In this document: one piece after another, positions 59,650 to 64,000 of the stretch | How the letters are laid out: the number at the start of each line of letters is the position of its first letter | Numbering within the stretch: position 1 is the stretch's first letter | Assembly: GCF_018309085.1 (NCBI RefSeq) | Contig: NZ_CP070502.1 | Location: 3,914,258 to 3,978,257, forward strand | Origin: Sporosarcina sp. Marseille-Q4063 | GTDB taxonomy: Bacteria; Bacillota; Bacilli; Bacillales_A; Planococcaceae | Direction of reading: 5' to 3' | DNA: 64,000 bases | The notes under the pieces: model-generated | The model's input: only the letters and a program-made list of their open reading frames with translations | Told to the model about the DNA's origin: nothing | The model's database searches: none | Made by a program: the position numbers and the translations under genes

Positions 59650-61725
59650 ATGCAAAAAGTAATCAAACAATCACGTGCACTACTTTTAATGCTAGCCTTT
59701 CTACTCGCTTTTGCCCCAATGTCCGCACTTGCGGGTTCGGGGGAGAAGCAAACCGTTAATTATGTTTCTTTAGGGGATTCACTAGCGGCAGGTATGCTTC
59801 ACGATAGATCGATAAGTCCAGGATTTGCTGGTGAAGTTGAAAGTGAATTGAAATTAAGGGGATATGATATAAAGCCAGGAAATAATTATGGTGTACCTGG
59901 ATTTACGTCCCATAATGTAATCGCTGGATTACTTGGAATAAAGGAATTGGAAAGTGCGGATATTATTACGATTAGTGTTGGTGCGAATGATGTGTTGATG
60001 GGCTTAGACGTTGCCAACTTAGATTTGTTGATTCCTGGTAAGCTTGACGGGTTGAAAAATGCCGCAAATGATGCTGCAACTACGGCTACGCTAACTACGG
60101 GTTCCGCAATGACATCAATAGATGTAGCTGAAGAACCGGTAAATACAGCAAAACTTGCAGTTGTAGAAGGTCAAGAAGCAGTTAATGTTGTCAAGAATGC
60201 TATTGATCTGAATATGGCTATTTTACCTCCTGAGGTAAAACTAGCACTTGTTACTATATATGATGATATTGAAGAAGCGTCAAATAGGGTAGAGAAAGCA
60301 AACGACGAATTAATTAGCGCAAAGGAAATGTTTGCCACAAATCCAATAACAGCTGCAACTGAATTAGAAACATTGGAAAATGATTTAAGTGCGGCTAAGC
60401 AAAAATTAGAATCAGTGGTAACGAATATAGGGATAATTGAAACTTTTATTGCAGAATCGTCTCTTCCGATACCGTTAGAATTAAAGGCGGCAGTCTTAAA
60501 TGTTAAAGAAAAAGCAATTCAGGCGGCGTTAGACGCAGGCAATGCAGTAGAAGCAGTTCAAAATGCAAAAGAAGCTGTAAACCTTGCAACCGAAGCGCAA
60601 ATTGCGGCGAAAACAGCTGGCGAAAAAGTAGCAACCGCCGCAGCCAAAGCAATGGAACTCACCCAGGTGATAGCAAAAATTCCTGACAAAATCCAGGAAG
60701 TTGGTGTGAATATGTCAACTATACTTGGTACAATCAAAGCGGCAAATCCTAATGTTAAAATATACGTAATGGGTTATTACAACGCCTTACCTTATCTACC
60801 GCCAGAGGTGCAACAGACATTTACGCTACAGTTTCTTGATGGCCTAAATAAAGTAATTGAAGACGCATCCAATCATTTCGATGCAACATTTATATCTACG
60901 TTTGATGCATTTGAAGGAAATTATGAGGTTTATCTTCCGAACCCTAAAGATATACATCCAAGTCTAGATGGATATAAAGCTATTGCTAATGAATTCATGA
61001 AGGAAATTGGTGAATCATACCCTGTTATCGTGTCAGAAGAACCAGGTGAAGTGATAATCGATTTAAATGAAAAAGTTGATGTTTATGCGGGTCAAAAAGT
61101 TCTCATTAATGATACTGACGTAAGTTTATTATTACCGAAAGATCTTCCAGAGGGAACAACCCTGACAGTCACTCTAGCGGATAAGGATGCACTGGCAAAA
61201 GCAAAAGGACTAAAAGATGTTGGGGATGTACTGAACTTTACATTCGAGTTCCCGGAAGGTTTTGAAAAGTATGAGGGTAAATTCACATTAGTTATGGGAT
61301 ATGACGCAGACGAATCCTTTGATGTAGACATCTATTATTTTGACGAAGAAAAAGATGCATGGGTGGCTAAAGAAGGGAAAGTAAATAAAGAAGCAAAAGA
61401 AATCAGCGTGGATGTTAAACATTTCTCCAACTACGGTGTTTTTGCTCAAATAGATGTAGATAAAGAAAAACCACCAGTTACTGAGAAACCAGATGACGAT
61501 GATGATAAAACTCCACCAGTAGTTAAAACTCCAGATAAAAACTCTGGAAAAGATCCAACTAAGGGAAGCGACTCAACTAAGAAACCAACACCGAAACCGA
61601 CTAAAGAAGGATCAAAATTACCAAAAACCGCCACAAATAATTTTAGTTTGTTGCTATTCGGAACAATACTTCTTGTAACAGGAGTAGCTACATTGGTGAT
61701 CAGACCGAAAAAAGTTTTGTCTTAA
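59650..61725 (+). CDS. Sortase-anchored SGNH/GDSL hydrolase with helical insertion
   Basis: A 691-residue cell-wall protein. The signal peptide ends near ALAG (residue 29). The SGNH fold has YVSLGDSLAAG with Ser44, an Asn-containing GVPGFTSHN, GAND at 111-114 and the catalytic Asp434-x-His436 in DIHPSLDGY. About 230 Ala-rich helical residues (roughly 125-355) are inserted between GAND and the rest of the domain. A beta-rich domain, a Pro/Lys/Asp-rich wall-spanning linker and LPKTA (657-661), a membrane helix and basic tail follow. Esterase or lipase action on a wall or host glycan is inferred. GAAAGGGTGATG precedes the ATG. Confidence 0.88.
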   Translation: MQKVIKQSRALLLMLAFLLAFAPMSALAGSGEKQTVNYVSLGDSLAAGMLHDRSISPGFAGEVESELKLRGYDIKPGNNYGVPGFTSHNVIAGLLGIKELESADIITISVGANDVLMGLDVANLDLLIPGKLDGLKNAANDAATTATLTTGSAMTSIDVAEEPVNTAKLAVVEGQEAVNVVKNAIDLNMAILPPEVKLALVTIYDDIEEASNRVEKANDELISAKEMFATNPITAATELETLENDLSAAKQKLESVVTNIGIIETFIAESSLPIPLELKAAVLNVKEKAIQAALDAGNAVEAVQNAKEAVNLATEAQIAAKTAGEKVATAAAKAMELTQVIAKIPDKIQEVGVNMSTILGTIKAANPNVKIYVMGYYNALPYLPPEVQQTFTLQFLDGLNKVIEDASNHFDATFISTFDAFEGNYEVYLPNPKDIHPSLDGYKAIANEFMKEIGESYPVIVSEEPGEVIIDLNEKVDVYAGQKVLINDTDVSLLLPKDLPEGTTLTVTLADKDALAKAKGLKDVGDVLNFTFEFPEGFEKYEGKFTLVMGYDADESFDVDIYYFDEEKDAWVAKEGKVNKEAKEISVDVKHFSNYGVFAQIDVDKEKPPVTEKPDDDDDKTPPVVKTPDKNSGKDPTKGSDSTKKPTPKPTKEGSKLPKTATNNFSLLLFGTILLVTGVATLVIRPKKVLS

Positions 61726-61751
61726 TTTGAATATCAGATAGAATAAGCATT

Positions 61752-61796
61752 AAGCTACCGTTATTCCAGTACTTTGGAGTAAGGTAGCTTTTTTGA
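61752..61796 (+). terminator. Terminator after the SGNH hydrolase gene
   Basis: AAGCTACC pairs with GGTAGCTT, extended inside by TTATTCCA/TGGAGTAA (imperfect), followed by TTTTTT. Confidence 0.9.
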
Positions 61797-61839
61797 ATTC
61801 TTATCAAACAAAAGGGATTGATTTGCCATAAAATATGAA

Positions 61840-62541
61840 GTGGAATTATATAAACCGGTTAAGGATTATTTTACCGCAGAGGAATATGACGTTTACGGTG
61901 AAGTTAACGATTGTGATGTAGTAGCCGTAAAAGAAGAAGAACTTATAATTGTCGAATTAAAACTACGATTAAACTTGGACCTTATCATGCAAGCGACAAA
62001 GAGGCAGCGTTTGTCCGACCAGGTATACGTCGCAATTCCTAAACCGAAATTAAGTTTTCGTTCCCAAAAGTGGCGAGACATTTGTTATTTGATGAGAAGG
62101 TTAGAAGTTGGTTTAATCATCGTTTCACCCAATAAAGCTGAGGAGCAAATCAAAGTCATCCATCATCCAACTCCTTTTGATCGAGTGAAAAGCATGCAGC
62201 TAAGTAAAAAAAGAAGAAACCGATTAATTGCTGAAATTGAAGGAAGGACCGGAGATTTTAATATTGGCGGCAGCAATAAGTTGAAAATCATGACTTCTTA
62301 TAAAGAGAATTGTATTCATATCGCATGTTGTTTGATCCATCACGGCCCGTTATCACCAAAATCATTACGTGAAATAGGAACAGGAGAAAAAACCTATCAA
62401 ATACTCCATAAAAACTATGACGGTTGGTTTGATAGAATCGAAAGAGGAATTTATGCAATAAGCGAAACTGGAATTGCTGAATTGAAAGAGTACCCGGAAC
62501 TTGTTGAATACTATAGCAAACTAACCCGATATGAGCGGTAA
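61840..62541 (+). CDS. DUF2161 protein, PD-(D/E)XK nuclease-like
   Basis: A 233-residue soluble protein from GTG 61840. The nuclease-like core shows DVVAVKEEELIIVELKLRLN (an Asp and E-x-K pair) and QATKRQRLSDQVYVAIP, followed by a wHTH-like C-terminal part (GPLSPKSLREIGTGEKTYQIL). The likely full start is (M)AIKYEVELYKPVKDYF: codons for AIKYE precede GTG in frame, but no ATG, GTG or TTG is found there; the nearest candidate is ATA 61828 behind AAAGGG. One lost base before GCC at 61825 would create a TTG start. The molecular role is unknown. Confidence 0.75.
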   Translation: MELYKPVKDYFTAEEYDVYGEVNDCDVVAVKEEELIIVELKLRLNLDLIMQATKRQRLSDQVYVAIPKPKLSFRSQKWRDICYLMRRLEVGLIIVSPNKAEEQIKVIHHPTPFDRVKSMQLSKKRRNRLIAEIEGRTGDFNIGGSNKLKIMTSYKENCIHIACCLIHHGPLSPKSLREIGTGEKTYQILHKNYDGWFDRIERGIYAISETGIAELKEYPELVEYYSKLTRYER

Positions 62542-62583
62542 TGTTTCTGTTCGTGCATGTTCAAAAGAGGTGAAGTGTAAATA

Positions 62584-62660
62584 GCTCATGACAGAATCTA
62601 CGCGTAGTGTAGGTATGTAACCTAGGTTTCGCGCGAAGCTATCATGAGCGTTTCTATTTC
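62584..62660. repeat. Long-spaced inverted repeat, possible terminator
   Basis: GCTCATGA (62584-62591) pairs with TCATGAGC (62642-62649), with a structured spacer (ACGCGTAGTGTAGG...CCTAGGTTTCGCG) and a T-rich tail. It could end the DUF2161 transcript. Confidence 0.45.
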
Positions 62661-62767
62661 AGGTGTTGTTAAAATCCGTCGTTCATATATGGTTGAATTG
62701 TGAATAATGTGATCATAAATTGGTGACATACTCATCTATAATGAGTTTTGTTATTATAGTCATTGTC

Positions 62768-63151
62768 TTACGTGGATTCTTTGTGCTCTTTTAATTCTAT
62801 ACCTTTACATTCCAAGCATTCATGTTCAAGACCGTGATTTTCTTGCAGTGGTTTCGAGTTGTTCAATAGCCTCAATTGATTACTAATACGCTTGTACTCA
62901 GGCCGACGTAATGCACTCTGTTTGACCCACTCTATTTTTTGTTCTAATGCTTTGCTATCAAGTTCACAAACTTGAACTGATTGCAAGACTTGCATTGTTT
63001 GTTGATATCGAGGATCAGCATTTAGAACACTTTTTTCAAAAGCCTCAGTAACCTCCTGGATATCTGCTCCTTCATGAATTAATGCGGCCACGTAAAACAT
63101 TTTTTGCTCTTGTAGGAGACGTGTGAGAACACGTCTTATAAATTCTTCCAC
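62768..63151 (-). CDS. Hypothetical protein behind the spore-appendage-like genes
   Basis: A 127-residue soluble, mostly helical protein. GTG 63151 follows AAAGGAGG by 7 bases; a longer frame to 63190 crosses this site. A C-terminal CLECKG motif and a Cys near the middle (QVCELDSKALEQK) could bind metal or form disulfides. It lies on the same strand as, and after, the two Cys-rich repeat genes, so it may be part of the same spore-surface unit. I do not recognise a family. Confidence 0.65.
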   Translation of the reverse strand: MEEFIRRVLTRLLQEQKMFYVAALIHEGADIQEVTEAFEKSVLNADPRYQQTMQVLQSVQVCELDSKALEQKIEWVKQSALRRPEYKRISNQLRLLNNSKPLQENHGLEHECLECKGIELKEHKEST

Positions 63152-63244
63152 CAATAAACCTCCTTTCAAGACCTCGCTATCTCTGGTCATTCGAAGCGAT
63201 CTTTCTTACTGACACGATATAGTGAGGAGTTAAATTGTTTTATA

Positions 63245-63489
63245 ATCTATGCTCTCGGACAACGGCAATTACTTGTCCAGCCACAATGACCACAGTGTTT
63301 TTTCTCTTTGTTTTCTTCATCGCCAGGACAGCAAATACAGAAAGTTTTTGTCATTTGTACAAATCCCGTACATAACGATGTTGGAAGTCCACCTGCGCAT
63401 CGAAATGAAACGCGACAAACATCTTCCACCTGAAAAATACGTTCAGCCTGACCAAAAGCAGGATCAACTGGGATAGATCTCTCGATGGT
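63245..63489 (-). repeat. Tandem direct repeat, unit 1 (partner at 63756-64000, offset 511)
   Basis: The 245-base stretch recurs 511 bases further on with only about four differences. It covers the C-terminal part of the appendage-like gene. The near-identity points to a recent duplication or ongoing gene conversion. Confidence 0.95.
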
Positions 63490-63690
63490 TTTTCCATCTC
63501 TTGTATCGATAATTACAGTTAGCGTACAAGATTGTTGGGTGGTGCTGAAGACTTGAATCAGAGCCTTATTATGATTATCGGTAAAATCTTCAAAATAGGT
63601 GACTGTTGTACCATCACAGCGTTGAAGAACATTAAAAGATGGGAAGTCTTGCTGAACGAAACACTGCTGTTTCTTTTTGTTGTTACTCAT
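63247..63690 (-). CDS. S-type endospore appendage-like protein (DUF3992-like), copy 1
   Basis: A 147-residue Cys-rich protein. ATG 63690 follows AAAGGAGGAGAG. After a short basic start with one Cys, a beta-rich core reads ALIQVFSTTQQSCTLTVIIDTRDGKTIERSIPVDPAFGQAERIFQV, then VCRVSFRCAGG, CTGFVQMTKTFCICC and a C-terminal CGHCGWTSNCRCPRA. The layout resembles the jellyroll of S-Ena (DUF3992) spore-fibre subunits, in which Cys bridge neighbouring subunits; this assignment is by pattern only. A nearly identical copy follows upstream on the same strand. Confidence 0.62.
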   Translation of the reverse strand: MSNNKKKQQCFVQQDFPSFNVLQRCDGTTVTYFEDFTDNHNKALIQVFSTTQQSCTLTVIIDTRDGKTIERSIPVDPAFGQAERIFQVEDVCRVSFRCAGGLPTSLCTGFVQMTKTFCICCPGDEENKEKKHCGHCGWTSNCRCPRA

Positions 63691-63757
63691 ATTCTCTCCT
63701 CCTTTCACAAGTTATTTACCAAATTTCATCTTAGCGAGGAGTAAATAATTGTTTTAT

Positions 63758-64000
63758 CTATGCTCTCGGATAACGGCAATTACTTGTCCAGCCACAATGA
63801 CCACAGTGTTTTTTCACTTTGTTTTCTTCATCGCCAGGACAACAAATACAGAAAGTTTTTGTCATTTGTACAGATCCCGTACATAACGATGTTGGAAGTC
63901 CACCTGCGCATCGAAATGAAACGCGACAAACATCTTCCACCTGAAAAATACGTTCAGCCTGACCAAAAGCAGGATCAACTGGGATAGATCTCTCGATGGT
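63758..64000 (-). CDS. S-type endospore appendage-like protein, copy 2 (partial)
   Basis: The C-terminal 80 residues of a second copy, cut by the window edge. They are the same as copy 1 but for three changes seen: Ser for Phe in CTGxVQ, Val for Glu in ENKxKK and Tyr for Cys in the last NCRxPRA. The loss of that terminal Cys may change cross-linking. The true start lies beyond 64000. Confidence 0.62.
   Translation of the reverse strand, partial: TIERSIPVDPAFGQAERIFQVEDVCRVSFRCAGGLPTSLCTGSVQMTKTFCICCPGDEENKVKKHCGHCGWTSNCRYPRA

Noticed and set aside
1..64000. CRISPR arrays, rRNA and tRNA genes
   Set aside because: No regularly spaced repeats and no recognisable rRNA or tRNA sequence were seen on reading through the window.

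Overview
The window looks like chromosomal DNA of a spore-forming Bacillales bacterium. Signs are low G+C, strong AGGAGG-type ribosome binding sites, ClpE under CtsR boxes, YolD, YczE, YlxY, YfhD/YfhE-like and DUF3219 proteins, and at the right edge what look like spore-appendage genes. A Planococcaceae member (Sporosarcina/Lysinibacillus type) is my best guess, by inference only. No rRNA, tRNA, CRISPR array, prophage or insertion sequence was seen. The one clear mobile element is a complete group IIC intron.

Layout. 1-3.3 kb: end of a two-component system, a YczE-type membrane protein and cysK. 3.29-5.18 kb: group IIC intron with its maturase, inserted directly behind the cysK terminator. 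5.2-7.9 kb: an ABC importer of the sulfonate/nitrate/taurine class. 8-10.2 kb: clpE with two CtsR operators. 10.7-16.2 kb: a tripartite tricarboxylate transporter (tctCBA) and its CitA/CitB-type two-component system. 16.4-24.2 kb: a phospholipase-A2-like small protein, an acyl-CoA ligase, an aeRF1-type release-factor-like protein, several small sporulation-type proteins, a type I toxin-antitoxin locus with an antisense RNA, a YwqG-type gene broken by a frameshift, and an APH-fold kinase. 24.2-28.3 kb: a membrane-anchored HtrA-like protease, a PfpI/DJ-1 protein, an orphan TctA-like permease pair and a WYL-like/YolD pair. 28.4-32.8 kb: fdhD divergent from a formate dehydrogenase and its DUF1641 partner. 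32.9-41.8 kb: DbpA helicase, an ECF sigma/anti-sigma operon carrying a DUF899-glyoxalase fusion, and household membrane proteins and enzymes.

41.9-58 kb is an accessory-looking run of mostly plus-strand single genes. It holds three GNAT acetyltransferases, an alpha/beta hydrolase, a nucleotidyltransferase, a second beta sliding clamp (DnaN paralogue), two ASCH proteins flanking a DUF2785 protein, a beta-lactamase-fold hydrolase, cupin, HIT, PP2C-like, MscS, SIMPL, acyl-CoA dehydrogenase, ExoA and others. 58.2-59.4 kb: a lipoprotein copper nitrite reductase (NirK) with a perfect Fnr box placed at about -41.5. 59.6-61.7 kb: a sortase-anchored SGNH hydrolase with a long helical insertion. 62.7-64 kb: tandem, nearly identical Cys-rich genes resembling S-type endospore appendage (DUF3992) subunits; the second copy runs off the window.

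The physiology suggested is a facultative soil bacterium that takes up carboxylates and organosulfur compounds, oxidises formate, can reduce nitrite when oxygen is low, and sporulates. Several start codons (the 49.9 kb cupin, the 61.8 kb DUF2161 gene) and the 22.4 kb homopolymer frameshift leave open either real gene decay or single-base sequence errors.
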